Assembly (NCBI GenBank): GCA_025667525.1 | Contig: JANFOE010000055.1 | Span: 186,001-250,000, forward strand | DNA from: Glebionis coronaria | Taxonomy: Eukaryota > Streptophyta > Magnoliopsida > Asterales > Asteraceae | Direction: 5' to 3' | Length of the DNA: 64,000 nucleotides | Shown: positions 1 through 11,575 of the stretch, one piece after another | How the letters are laid out: each line of letters starts with the position of its first letter | Position numbering within the stretch: position 1 is the first letter of the stretch | Notes under the pieces: model-generated | The model's input: the letters and a program-made list of their open reading frames with translations, nothing else | The model's database searches: none | Told to the model about the DNA's origin: nothing | Translations under genes and position numbers: made by a program

Positions 1-2104
1 GGCTTCTTATTTCTGGTTGTAACTGCACAAAACAGTGTTCATACAGTACTTCTGCTAATGACCCTCCATCCACATACATGCGACGAACATTGTGTGTTCC
101 AATGCTTATCTCAATAGTGAGAGGCGCATCAATCACATCGCTTGCTTTGGTGGGAGGGAATGAGATTTCCCTACCGCGTGAAAATTTTTGACCAATTTTC
201 TGCCTCGTGCGGTGTTGTCTGGATTGGATCATGTATATGGTCGCAGGTTTGTCCTTTTGGGGATCCTTCTTGTCATACTTCTTGTTGTCTTTTCCATCCT
301 TCCAATCTTTAACCAAATGCTTGAGTTTACCTAATTTGATCAGTGAATCAATATGCTTCTTGAGCTGGATACACTCCTCCGTGCCATGGCCCTTGTCATT
401 ATGGAACTCGCAGAAACGATTTCCTTGGCGACGGTCCAGCGGAGTCGTCATTGGGGGAGGCCTCAGAAAATTTGCCCCTTCCGTCAGCAAGATCTCCCGG
501 TAGGACATCTTTATAGGGGTAAACTTATCGTCCGGTCGTCCTCCTTTGTTTTGGCTCTTGTAATCTGAGCCCCTACTATTGTTCTGGTTGCTTTGACTGC
601 CTGACTGTCTCCTGGACTGGTCGTTCGATCAGTAGCCATTTCCTTTGGAAGGGTAGGCCGCGGCAACCGCTGTTTCTCCCTCTATAAAGTTTCTGACCCT
701 TTCCATGAGGTCATCATACCTCTCCGGACGCTTGCCATTGAGACGCCTGATTAATTCCCTGTCTGTTATGGCATGCATGTAGTCGGAAATTTTCAGGAGT
801 TCCGGCATTGTTTTCGTGCGCGTGCACTCGTCGTTGAAGCGTTCAGTGAAAGCTTCTGTAGACTCTCCTGGCCGTTGCTTGACAGTTGCCAATGAGACCA
901 GATCCCTATTATACTTCTTCCGCTGAGTATAGTTATTCTTGAACGCGGTGCGTAGTTTAGTGAAGCTATCAATACTTCGCGGAGCGAGTCCCTCAAACCA
1001 GTCACGAGCATTGCCGATCAAAGTTGAATTGAACATTTGGCACCATATAGGCATGGGTCATCGCTCGATCTTAGCCTGCGTATCAAATATTTTGAGGTGA
1101 TCATCCGGATCACCAGTTCCATCATAAGTCTTGACACACGCCGGCATGCGACGTTTTGTGTCCTCGGATTAGTTCCGTATGCGGAGAGTAAAAGGATCTT
1201 CCCTGGGATCCGCCCATGGACGGGTGAGCCTAGGGTCTTCCCACGGGTCACACCATGGACGGGAAAGATCCTTCGCTTCTGCCTCTCGATAATAGGGGCC
1301 ACCATAATACTCATCATTGTTTGGTGGTGGTGGAGGGGTACGCCTAGGTCGGTGACGCTTGGGCGGATGGTCATCCGAGTCCTCTCCTGATCGATCTGGA
1401 GAAAGGGGTGGTGGTCCATCTCTTGGGTGAGGACCGCTCTTTTGAGAAGAGCCAGGAGCCTTCTTCCCAGTGTTCATCCTATCCCACACACTTGTGCGGC
1501 GAGTGGCTCTGGTCAGTTCCAGATCTGGTCGCTCGGGTGAACCGTCGAACTTCTCTCCTCCTTCCCGAGACTACGTTAGTTCCTGCATGAGGCGATCTCC
1601 TATGCGCTCAAACACATTCCTAGGTTGGGGAGTTTCCTCGAAGAGGCTCCGCTCCTGAGGCCGGGTCTTCCATTTCCTCTGATTTTGGGACGAGGTGCTT
1701 GGTCCGGCATTGCCAAAGTTGAGTCTAGATTGGAGGTTCCTTCCTAGATTCAACCTTGATGCAATCCCTGGGATGATCCTATCAAAGTTCTGCGTGAGAA
1801 CCCGAGTGAGATCTTCCTCGCTGAGTGGTTGGACTTCTACTTCTTCCTCTATCGACGGTCTGCGCGGCTCCTTGTTAGGGGGATTGGGCGCACTCCCTGG
1901 GTCAGGGTTGTCCATGGTCGAAGTAGGTGGAGGAGTCATGGAGATCGTGCTCGTCACTCCCATAGACTGAAAACCACTGTGGTTGTTCTGTCCGCCCGTT
2001 GGACGGCTAGGGGATTGATTGGGGATGAGTATCCCTTCCCCATGGGACTTCCGATTTCCAGGATTTATGTTCTTGGGATTAGCTTGCGGATGCCCCTTCG
2101 TCAT
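1..2104 (-). pseudogene. Tat gag and start of protease (element A), four nonsense codons
   Basis: Starts at ATG 2104 (MTKGHPQANP) and stays in one frame to the window edge, with no frameshift seen but four stop codons near 1571, 1169, about 1060 and 629. Compared with G these look like CAG to TAG, TAC to TAA, TGG to TGA and CGA/CGG to TGA. The order is a proline-rich, low-complexity N-terminal part (PRRTPPPPPNNDEYY), the retrotransposon gag core (FNSTLIGNARDWFEGL), a motif typical of Tat gag ends (CEFHNDKGHGTEEC, about nt 350-410), and the aspartic protease loop DGGSLAEVLY around nt 50-90. It would have packaged the element RNA and processed the polyprotein, but is now non-functional. It is less frameshifted than its homologue in G. 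Confidence 0.85.
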
Positions 2105-2144
2105 TGAGAGTTCAAGATGAGATTTTGCTCTAGCTTAGTGTAAT

Positions 2145-2164
2145 GGGTCCCACGGATGGCGCCA
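2145..2164 (-). other. Primer binding site of element A
   Basis: On the minus strand, three bases after the LTR, reads TGGCGCCATCCGTGGGACCC. Position and TGG start fit a tRNA-primed minus-strand start site. It matches the PBS of G at 18 of 20 positions. I do not assign the tRNA. Confidence 0.7.
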
Positions 2165-2167
2165 ACT

Positions 2168-2754
2168 TGTTGATGCAAAAGTTGGGTGATCCTTGCTAGA
2201 CCCGAACTAGGATTAATTCAGGTTGGCTGGGTTCCGGCTCCTGCACCAAGTGAACTGTATGGTTGGGATCCTGCACACTAAACAACACGCGTTAGGCTTA
2301 CCGTGGGAATGTTTCCCACGATTAGCCTCCGGCGTGAGAGTAAGTAATCAGTTAGGGTTTATAGGAGTCGAGTGAATTGAGAGTATATAGAATGTAATAC
2401 CTTTGTGGAACCCTTGAGGGTTCCTTTTATAGGCAGCGACAACCCTAATGGGCTGTTACTGATGCTTCGGCCCCAAGGAAAGGAAAAGCACCAGAATTAG
2501 ATTTGATTGTTATCTTCTAATTATGGTGAGTAAATATCCTCTTCTTTGGGGTGAATCCTATTCATAGATAGAATATGATTCTGTCTAACCCTATACCGGT
2601 CATGTCGGACCGTGGGCCGCACACATGTGTGTGGTTACTGTTCATCTAAGCCCATAAGCTCAAATGACATTATTTCCACCCATCTGTGATGGGCCAGATA
2701 CGGGTAGTGCCCGTGGGCCGGGTTCATGGCCCGGCTAGGGACTACACGTCATCA
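2168..2754 (-). repeat. LTR of element A (Tat family), 587 bp
   Basis: Reads TGATGACGT... to ...GCATCAACA on the minus strand and aligns throughout with the two 575-bp LTRs of element G. The ends are TG/CA. The R/U5 part contains the inverted motif GGGAAACATTCCCAC also found in G. Confidence 0.9.
2425..2431 (-). promoter_or_regulatory. TATA box in LTR of element A
   Basis: TATAAAA on the minus strand, at the same relative position as the TATAAAA in both LTRs of element G. Likely core promoter for the genomic RNA. Confidence 0.6.
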
Positions 2755-4535
2755 GTGATTAAAATTTGTCATCTTGGATAAGATCTTTGATATAAGGGCT
2801 TTCACTTCCTAATATGTGCAAAAAACTTTCCTTTTATGATGCACATATGTAGGGGGAGCGTTTTGGTGATACAAAAAACCTTCAAGGTGTAAACACTGAT
2901 TTCATCAACACCTTGATTGCTTTTTCAACAGGTTTTTCTGGTTACGATATCTATACCCTTCAACACATTAATTCACGACGGTATTGGTGTCAAAAGGTGG
3001 TTAGGTATTCGTCCTATGATCCAACCAGAACCGGAGGGATCTTCCCGGGGACAATCCATTAGAATTTAGATGTCCTTAGGAAAGATGGAGTAGTTGAGTG
3101 TACGGGAAAAATGCCGACTAATGACTTAAGCTAGCACTAGAACAATCACAACAAGGTGCTAGTTATGACGTCTTGGTAAGCATTGAAGGGGTTGAAGAAT
3201 GAAAAAGAAATGTAAGGATAAAGGGTGTAAAGAAAGAAGCCCGCCATACAACTTAGGCAGAAATCGGGTCAATACATCTATTATCAGATTCAATTTGATG
3301 ATTTCTGATACTGAAGACAAAGTATCATGGACCCAGTGATGCAATGCACAACCCTTCCCAGCCTACTCAAGATTCTCTCAAAAGAAGTTTGTTTTATTGT
3401 CACGGAGTTCACGTCATTTCTATCAACTTTCTCACTCCGAGATAGTAGATATTGAATAGGTGGCAGTCTGCTCCAGCCTCCGATCACCAAATAAACGTGC
3501 ACTTATAGAGTCTAGAGCCAACAAGATTCATCATAAAATATCATTAGGACACTTATTCCATATATCAATTGTTATTCATCACTAGAACACAAGCGATAAT
3601 TTACAGAGTCCTACGCTCTATCCTTGTGATATTACCAGAACATTCAGAGTGATATTCATTAGTATTCATAGTGATGAATGGAAATCCTTCCAGTGTTAAC
3701 ATCAAACAGCAATGCGGTAGGTCATATGTAAGATTTACTTGAATTGAACATATGTTAACTAGAAAGCAACAGTGGTTTGATTCTTTTGTGATTCAAACTC
3801 GTTCCAGGTCTCGACGCAATATCTTTATGATCTTGCAAGAACATTCAGAGGAATACTCCTCAGTATTTACAGTGACGAATGGAAATCCTTCCAGTGTCAT
3901 CATCAAACAGCACTGCGGTAGGTGACTTGTGAGATTCCATACGAATCTAACTTGTGTCAACTGGAAAGCAACAATGGTTTGATTCTTAAATGATTCAAAC
4001 TTGTTCCAAGAAATTGAATAGACGACTTAATCAGCAGAATGGAACTGCATGATTCACTCCTTACTATGAAGTATCTTTTGATATATTCAAGTATTGAGAA
4101 CGACTACCACAGCCGGAAACCCTGTTAAGGAAGTTCTTTGAACTTACCTAATCACAGGTAGAGTATTCATACTGTATAACGGGAAACCGGAGGAATGCAA
4201 ACGGTGGCGTAACCTCAAGAGTCGTAATTCAAGACGACATGCTCAGGTAACTGAAGAAATCTCAAGAACATCTAAAGACAAAGACTTCCGCTACTCTGAT
4301 GATCAAGGGAGATTGTTAACAAGCTTTCATATCAAATCAAAGTTTGAGTATGTAGGGAAAGTCACAAGAACACAAGATGGCAAAGTTTTAAGATCAAGTC
4401 AAGGAAAAGATCAAAGATACAAGATCACAAGTCATGAAAGGAACTATAAAGGAACTCTCAAGACAGCGAGCTTCAAAGTCAACAACATCAAAGAAGTGAA
4501 GTCACATATTACATGACCACCCCTTAGGGGGAGAT
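2755..4535 (+). other. Noncoding 3' interior of Copia-like element H
   Basis: No convincing coding sequence in either strand; short ORFs here lack any family motif. It contains a purine tract (GTAGGGGGAGCG, about 2850), a two-copy tandem repeat (3608-4010), and ends in a second purine tract (TTAGGGGGAGAT, about 4524-4535) directly before an LTR-like block. This resembles the long noncoding stretch between pol and 3' LTR of a Sirevirus-type Copia element, but with no pol in view this is inference. Confidence 0.4.
3608..4010 (+). repeat. Two-copy direct tandem repeat, period about 201 bp
   Basis: The words AGAACATTCAGAG, GGAAATCCTTCCAGTG, CATCAAACAGCA and TGCGGTAGGT recur at a constant offset of about 201 bases (for example 3637 and 3838). 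The copies differ by scattered substitutions, so the duplication is not recent. It lies in the noncoding part of H. Confidence 0.75.
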
Positions 4536-4902
4536 TATTAGAAGTATTTAAAGTGATGGTCATATAATATACCATTGCGAAGCTCATGGAAAATGCTACA
4601 TAATGGTGTTGAGAGTTCTAGTATAATGTTATGTATGTAACGGGAATTAGTCCCGAACACTCAAATGAGGAAGGCCTTCTATACTTTACACTTGTAGTAT
4701 AAAAGGCCCCTAGCACCTCATTTGAGTGTGTGTGTGTCTTCTATTTTCATAGATTGTAGAGAGAGAAACATATGTCTTTCTCTCACTAGGAATTCACAAC
4801 CATATTTGTTCTTCTCTTTTATTCTTCTTAATCTAATCTTTCTTTTTGGTTTATTCCATGATGTTATTCGTATCGGGGTAAGTCGTGTGCATAAGTCCTA
4901 CA
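4536..4902 (+). repeat. Probable 3' LTR of Copia-like element H
   Basis: Follows a typical polypurine tract (TTAGGGGGAGAT) and begins TATTAG, likely a mutated TGTTAG. It contains TATAAAA at 4698-4704, and the best end is TCCTACA near 4902. The partner LTR is not in the window, so the borders are approximate. The E LTR starts 14 bp further on, suggesting E inserted next to or inside this LTR. Confidence 0.4.
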
Positions 4903-4916
4903 ATATGCATGAGATA

Positions 4917-5233
4917 TGTTAGGAAAGGATATGCATATCAGAAGTTACACATTTTGGTTTAATGTTGTATTAGGGTTTCCTTGTAGTATAAAAGGAACCA
5001 TTGGCAGAAGGGTTAGACACACCTTCATAAAACATTATTCATTTTCATAGTAATAGTAGAAATCGTTAGTAAGGATCAAGTTATTATAGTTATTTTGTTT
5101 CTTCTTGTTCATAGTATTTGTATTCCGTAGTTATACTATGTGTTTCATCTAGAGTCTCTATGTGAATAGACTTGTAATTACATAAGTCGTTCACCATCCT
5201 TAACAGGATGCAAGATCCATAGTAGACCCAACA
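4917..5233 (+). repeat. 5' LTR of element E, about 317 bp
   Basis: Begins TGTTAGGAAA and ends GACCCAACA, two bases before a tRNA-Met primer binding site. It contains TATAAAA at 4987-4993. No second copy exists in the window, so the left border rests on the TG start and a plausible length for this lineage. Confidence 0.6.
4987..4993 (+). promoter_or_regulatory. TATA box in LTR of element E
   Basis: TATAAAA in GTAGTATAAAAGG, about 70 bases into the LTR. Probable core promoter of E. Confidence 0.5.
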
Positions 5234-5235
5234 AG

Positions 5236-5247
5236 TGGTATCAGAGC
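5236..5247 (+). other. Primer binding site of element E (initiator tRNA-Met)
   Basis: TGGTATCAGAGC, the standard plant sequence complementary to the 3' end of initiator tRNA-Met, two bases after the LTR. Confidence 0.85.
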
Positions 5248-5308
5248 CTGGGAGAGTCTCTGCTCAAGAAGAATCAATTTTTCTTTTTACTAACATCTTT
5301 GTTTAATC

Positions 5309-8008
5309 ATGTCTGCCTCTAGTTCTACTGAAACAGGAGAAGCAAGCACCTCTAAAACACAGGAACCTTAGCAAATCATTGCTACTGTTTCTAATACAAA
5401 TGGAATATTCCCACTCTTGAAGAAGGATGAGTATGATAGCTGGGCCATGAAGATGGAATGCTGGATCACCAATACTGATCTAGACCTTTGGAAAATTGTT
5501 CAGAATGGCAACAGTAAGAAGCTTACTAGAAGAGACAAGAATGGTAATGTCATCCTTCTAGATCCTAAAACTCATGAAGAAATCACAGCTCTTCAGAAGG
5601 AAATCAAAGCAAAAATTATTTTGCTTCAGTCCCTTCCTGATGATCACATGGGTGACTTTTATCACTTGGATGATGCTAGGGATATTTGGAATGGAGTAAA
5701 GGAAAGGTTTGGAGGGAATGAGGAATCAAATAAAATGCGCAGATCCATGCTGAGAAATGAATTCACAGAATTCAAGATCTCTGAAACTGAAGGTATTCAT
5801 CAAGGGTATGACAGGTTCCAAAAGATACTTAGCCAGTTGAATCAACTCAGGTCCAAACCTGACAATGGAGACATTAATGCCAGGTTTCTTAGAGCCCTAC
5901 CTCACTCATGGAATCAGGTAGTCATCTCTCTAAAAGCAAAAGGTGGCCTTGACTATCTTAATTTTGATGACTTGTTTTATAAACTCAAAACCTTTGAGGC
6001 TTATGTGAGAGGATACTCAAGTGATTCCTTTCCTACTCCTGCTAACTCTGCTTTTGTGAGTTCCATGGGATCTAGTCCAATGTCTTATGCTAGTATCCCA
6101 AGCTATACTTTGACATCTCAACATACTTCTACTCCTGAACCAAAAGCCAAGACTAGTAAAATGGTAGAAGCTGTTATTCACTCTTTTGTTGCTGATGTTG
6201 ATCCACAACAACAGCTTTCTTTTGATGATTTCAAACAGGTTGATAAACTTGACTTGGATGAAATGGATCTAAAATGGCTGATGGCTATGCTCACTCTCCG
6301 GGTTCATAAGTTTGAAAAGAAAGCTTGTCGAAAATTCAATTACAACCCGAGAGAGCCAGTCAGGTTTGATAGAAGCAAGGTCAGATGCTATAACTGCCAG
6401 CAGCAAGGACATTTTGCTAGGGAATGCCCTAACAAAAATGACTAGGAGAAGAACAGGTATTCAGCCTTCAAGGTTCAAGAGCTCAAGGATGAAAAGAAAA
6501 CTTTGGTGTCTGTTGACTCTATGGTTAACTAGAATGATCATCAGACTGCTACCTTGGAATCAACTGAAGCTTCTATTGATGTATTTGCTATGATTGCTGG
6601 GAATCTATCTGATGCCGAGGAAGCAGAAGAATTTGCTCTTATGGGAATCTCGCCTCAGGTACAAAATTGCCCTCTTGGCTGTCATGATAAATATTCAGAA
6701 CTTTTGACTCAATACATTGAGCTAAATGAACAGAATGACAAATATTTTTTAGAAGTTTAAGCATATAAGAGTTCTTTGAAAACATTGGAACAACAAAAGA
6801 GGTGGCTTCAAGATACTCAACGTGAATATAAGGATAAAATTAGAATTTTAAGCATTGATTTAGAATACACCACTAACATGCTTACATATACTGAAAAACT
6901 AAACAATGACAGTATTAAGGCTAAGCAAGACATGCAGGAAAAATTGGATGCTACACTTTTAAAATTTGAAAAATGGCAAAAAGCACCCAAAAATCGTTCA
7001 AAGTTAATTGATAGTAGCATGTCTGGTAGGACTAAGAGAGGTTTAGGCTTTGATAAATATATTGATTCAGAAGATGTATTTGATTTATCTTTTTCAAGTG
7101 TCTTTGATCCTGACAAGGAGGAGGAGGGAAAACCTAGTTACAATAGGTTTAAACTAGTTGCAGTAATGCATGTTGTTCCTCCACCTCTTACAAGAACTTT
7201 TATGCCCATATCTAGGCATACTGACTTCGATGGATCACAGATGCATGAGTCTCCAAAAAGCTCTACTAATACTAAGGACTTTGTCTCTTGTACTTTTAGT
7301 GACAAGGCCAGTGACTATGCATCATATGGTTCAAGTGAAGAGTCAAGACCTTCAAGTTCCAAGACAAATGACCCTGCTGCTACTAGTGATAGGATAAGTG
7401 ATGAGAGAGTTGCTTCTACTTCAACTGTTTCTAGTTCTAGTTTATTGAGTCCTAGGAATGTTGATTCTCCTAGAATTGTTTGTAATAAAATTACCAGTAT
7501 GAAACAGTGTCATTTGAATAAAAGGTCTTTTAAAACATGCTTTGTTTGTGGTAGTAAATTTCATTTGATTAAGGATTGTGATTTTTATGATCAAACTCCT
7601 TTAGTTTATCAAGCTTATCCTGCTCCTGATCCACCAGTAGTTGCTCCTTTTTCTTCTAGAAGACTAAACCCATGTGCCCAATCTTATTCTTCTTCTAGAA
7701 GGACCTCTCCTTCAGCTTCTAATCTTTGGAGAAGAAATGGTTATACCTACAATAGACCAACTAGCAACTATTTTCAGAACTTTAATCAGAATTATGCTTT
7801 TAATTCAAACCAAATGTATTTTGGGTTGGGAAATTTGGGTACTGCTGTTAAGCCCTTAGCAGGTTGTTCTTGGTCACAAAATAACACCTATATGATGAAC
7901 AGGCAACCTAAGAACAACAGTGGATCTCATCAATCTTCTTGGCTATCTTCTAAAGATCCACAAGGTAGACTCAAGCCTGAAAAAGTCTGGGTCCCCCTAA
8001 GACACTAA
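5309..8008 (+). pseudogene. Copia/Sirevirus gag (element E), one frame with four stops
   Basis: The start is ATG 5309 (MSASSSTETGEAST), upstream of the first long open stretch; the frame is continuous to TAA 8006-8008, about 900 codons. It is broken only by TAG 5369, TAG 6443, TAG 6530 and TAA 6758. The N-terminal gag domain (KKDEYDSWAMKMECWI, LPDDHMGDFYHL) is followed by a CCHC zinc knuckle (CYNCQQQGHFAREC, from 6386) and a coiled-coil stretch (about 6690-6980). Next comes the conserved block KLIDSSMSGRTKRGLG (about 7000), a Ser-rich spacer and a second CCHC (CFVCGSKFHLIKDC, about 7540). Long gag with coiled coil fits Sireviruses. It would form the particle; it is now dead. Confidence 0.85.
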
Positions 8009-8038
8009 CTTTTGCATATAACTTTTCTGTTGTTGTAG

Positions 8039-8501
8039 ATTACTCCATGCCAAGATCCTTCACTTGGAATAGTTGATAGTGGATGCTCTAGGAGCGTGAC
8101 AAGGAATAAAGGATTTTATCTAACTTTGTACCATTTCAAGGCGGAAAGGTCTACTTCGTAGGTGGTGAAGGAAGGATCTATGGCAAAGGAACTATTCCGA
8201 CACCTAACCTTAATTTTGAGCAGGTCTACTATGTGGAAGCACTTCAACACTTCAACTTGATCTCTGTCTCTTAGATTTGTGACAAGAAGCAGTTCGTCCT
8301 CTTTACGGATACTGAAGCACTGGTGTTATCCAAAGACTTTAAGCTACCAGATGACTCTCAAGTTCTACTCAGAATCCCTAGAAGACAGAATCTCTATAGT
8401 ATCAAGCTGAATGAAGTTAATCCTACTAATCAACTAGCTTGTTTGGTTGCTAAAGCATCAGAAGATGAAGCCACTAAATGGCATAGAAGGATGGGACATG
8501 T
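8039..8501 (+). pseudogene. Protease and GAG-pre-integrase segment of element E
   Basis: Translation from 8039 gives the aspartic protease core IVDSGCSRSVT, in the same frame as gag but after TAA 8006 and TAG 8036. A frameshift follows near 8130, then FEQVYYVEALQHFNLISVS, a TAG, and the GAG-pre-integrase domain ending in KWHRRMGH. The sequence stops at the chromovirus C insertion (CATGT at 8497-8501) and continues at 28057 in the same frame. Non-functional. Confidence 0.8.
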
Positions 8502-11500
8502 TGTAACACTCTCAATTTTCGTATCGGTACAGCGGAAGGGTCTTTCAAAGTGTTACGGGATAGCACAATAACTCCAATTATAGACAACACATAAAAATGG
8601 TTGTACAAGGTTTAACATACATTCATTCGATAAAAAGTTTTAAAGTGTACAACAGGTCCCAAATTATACAGGTCATTAAGTTTACAAAACATAGATCGAA
8701 TGAACATTTTTAATATTATGTGGGCCATCAGAGTCGATCTCCGTCCGGATTACCTTCAAGCACCTGAGATAAAAACATGCAAAAATCATTCAGCGAATGC
8801 CGAGTGAATTCATAGAGTTTAATAAAAACCGTTATATAAAACAATCGTTAAAATCAGAACACAAGTATAATATCGGAAGTAAGTCCTCGTATTGCTAGTC
8901 AGGCAATATATAAATCAAGCATACATCTTAAACCGTCCATGAGACCGTAGCCTCAATATTACCATTATAGGTAATATTATTATCGTTATTAGCATCGTTA
9001 TTGTATTGTATATAGGATTATTATTAGCCGCATGACATTGTTACCTTACTGTGAAAACAAAGGGCCGTGAACCCGACAAACAATTTGCCCATCTAAGTTA
9101 GCGTGTCGTCACAAAAATCACGCTATGTAATCTTCTCATACATAAATTCTCTTACCAATCAATGTGGTACGACGAGGATCAACCGTCAAGGCGCGAACTG
9201 GGGTGATCGTCCCCAAATAGTACTATCATATGCATAAGCGTCTACCAAATCCCGGTAGTTCACAATTCATGCTAAGGGGACTTTAAGTGACATAACCTAA
9301 CTACTAATAATCCTTTTTATCTCGTTAATAGGGTCATAGCATCATTCGGGTCCATATCATTAAGCATACCATCGGGACTACTTGTGTTCTATTTTTATCA
9401 AAAAATAGCATGTTATCTCCCTCGCTGGTTTACAAATCATTTTATAAAACATTTAAAAGAGAGCGAGGCTATGACCTCACGTTGATAATGAAAGGCGGAT
9501 TATCGACTACGGGCGTGCTTCGGTCACGGAAACCTATATAAATAATAATCGGTCTTAGACTTTTGTCCAATGACTTTTATAAAAATAACAATATACATAT
9601 GATGATTTTGTACATATGATGATGATCAAGTGGGTTTATATATCCTTGTTTACTCATTTTAGCGTTCATGTATTGGTAACTTTTTACTAGTTTACTAGTT
9701 TTACCTATTTACCTACTTTAAGTCCAATAAGCTCATTATAAGTTCTTTAACTTTTATTATTTCATTTTATACTTATATTATCAGTATTTACACTTTACAT
9801 GTCGGGACCAAATGGGTTAAGCCCAATAAGTACTTTTAATAAGTGTTTAACTTATTTAGTCCAATTATTAGTCCAATATGCTTACTTAGCTCGTTAATGT
9901 CCGTATGTCCTATTGTTCGGGTTTTATCGGTTTTTACTTGTATTAGATACTTATATATCAGTATATGACTTTTAAAAACTTTACATTAGACAGGTTTGAT
10001 CGTCTAAGATTTTATTGGCGAAAAACGTTAATTTTACGGTAATAGCCGAAAAAGTCGTAAAAATCAAGTTTATAGTTTTTATAACTTATAAATATTATTC
10101 AACTCTCATTTTTATAAATTGTCCATTTATTTAACCTTATACATATTTATATAAATGAAATTCATAAGTTAGTGGGTTTTTATTTCACATTTTATACTAT
10201 ATAATTTGAGTGCTTATATAATAGTAATAAACATTAATTCTTCAAAATCTGATTTTTATTTTCATCTTCACCATTTTTATCATATCTAGAGTTCTACAAT
10301 GAATTAGAAGCTCATTTTTGGGTGGCATGAACTGCATATTATGTTCTACAATTAACTTAGTTATAGATACTTCTCATTTTAAGTTTAACTATCCTTAACA
10401 ATCCCTACAAAAAAGCTTATTCAGATTAGCACACTCATCTTGTTTTGATCATATCTCACTCATTTTAATGATTCCATTGCATGGCCAACTCTCACATGTG
10501 TATGACATCTTGTACTTACTGTAAATGGATTCTACGATGCAAATTTATCAGTTCAAGTTTTGGTTACATACTTTTTTTATACAGCCAACAAATTAAGCAT
10601 AATCTTAGCCTTGTTTCTTATGGTTATTAATATTTTTAAGCATATTTATCAACACTTGATCCCCACACAATATTTTTATCATCATATATTCATCATATAC
10701 ATATACAACAAGAAAGAAAATACATTTGATCTTTACAAAAATAACAAGAGAAAATGGAGAGGATGATCTTTTTACCAACCAAGAGTATATCTTGTTTTTG
10801 GAAGACAAGAACTTGATGAACACCAAATGTATCCCCAAGATCATCAAACATCAAGAAAGTAAGTTGAGAAATCAGCCCTAGGACACAAGAAAATCACCTC
10901 CTTTGCTGTTAAAATGGCCACCAAGTGATCAAGGCTTCAAGGTAACTCCATAATATAGGTAGATAACAAGTATTTTGTGGCTAGAAAAGATCAAAAGGGG
11001 TGTTTGTTCTTGAAGTGGGATGGTAAAAGGGGTGGAGTTGAGAGAGTTTTTAGTTGATTTGTATGAGTGAATGGTGGTAAATGAGAAGCTAGTTGTTTTT
11101 GTTAGTTTGGTGGGTAAAAACTAGCTTAAGTGTTAAGCTAAGCTTACACTTGTAAGCTACTAGTTTACATGATGCCACATCTTTGATGTGGTGTCATGTT
11201 TGGCCGTCCCATGTTATAGTGGGGTGGGATAATTTATTTTGTCCCATCCCGCTAATTTACGGGTATTCCTCGATTCTAGTTTCCTCGATTTGCCTGCCCT
11301 CGGGTCGTTTCACGAAAAATGTTTTTATAAATTATGAATCAACGGCACAAAACGAATCCAATAAAAATTGTCTCATCAAAAACGGAGTTCAAAAACGTAA
11401 ATACGTAATCCTAAGGTTTCCGGTTTAATCGTAAAGGACGCTAAATTATGCATGTAAGCCCAAATTTAAATCCGTAAATTGTGAGTTCATCAACCAACAC

Positions 11501-11565
11501 AAAAATAAGTTTCAAAATATTATACGAGAAAATAATTCACTACCTGAAAATGATAGATTGTCACA
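8502..11565 (-). repeat. 3' LTR of element C, 3064 bp
   Basis: Aligns end to end with 24986-28051. It has TG/CA ends. It contains stem-loops at 8891-8909 and 8955-8978. A block around 9170-9240 is also conserved in the LTRs of element B. No coding sequence is seen; AT-rich. Confidence 0.92.
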
Positions 11566-11575
11566 GCTTTTCCTC

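Larger units (their letters stand above)
1..2754 (-). mobile_element. Element A: partial Ty3/Gypsy Tat-lineage retrotransposon
   Basis: This is the 5' end of a minus-strand element that runs off the left edge of the window. Reading leftwards from 2754 it has a 587-bp LTR (TG...CA), a primer binding site, a gag ORF and the start of the protease. Gag and LTR are plainly the same family as element G at 39663-62901, which is complete and shows dual RNase H domains, so the Tat lineage is assigned through G. The flank at 2755-2759 (GTGAT) should be one copy of the target duplication; the partner lies outside the window. It is inserted beside the Copia-like element H. Confidence 0.85.
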
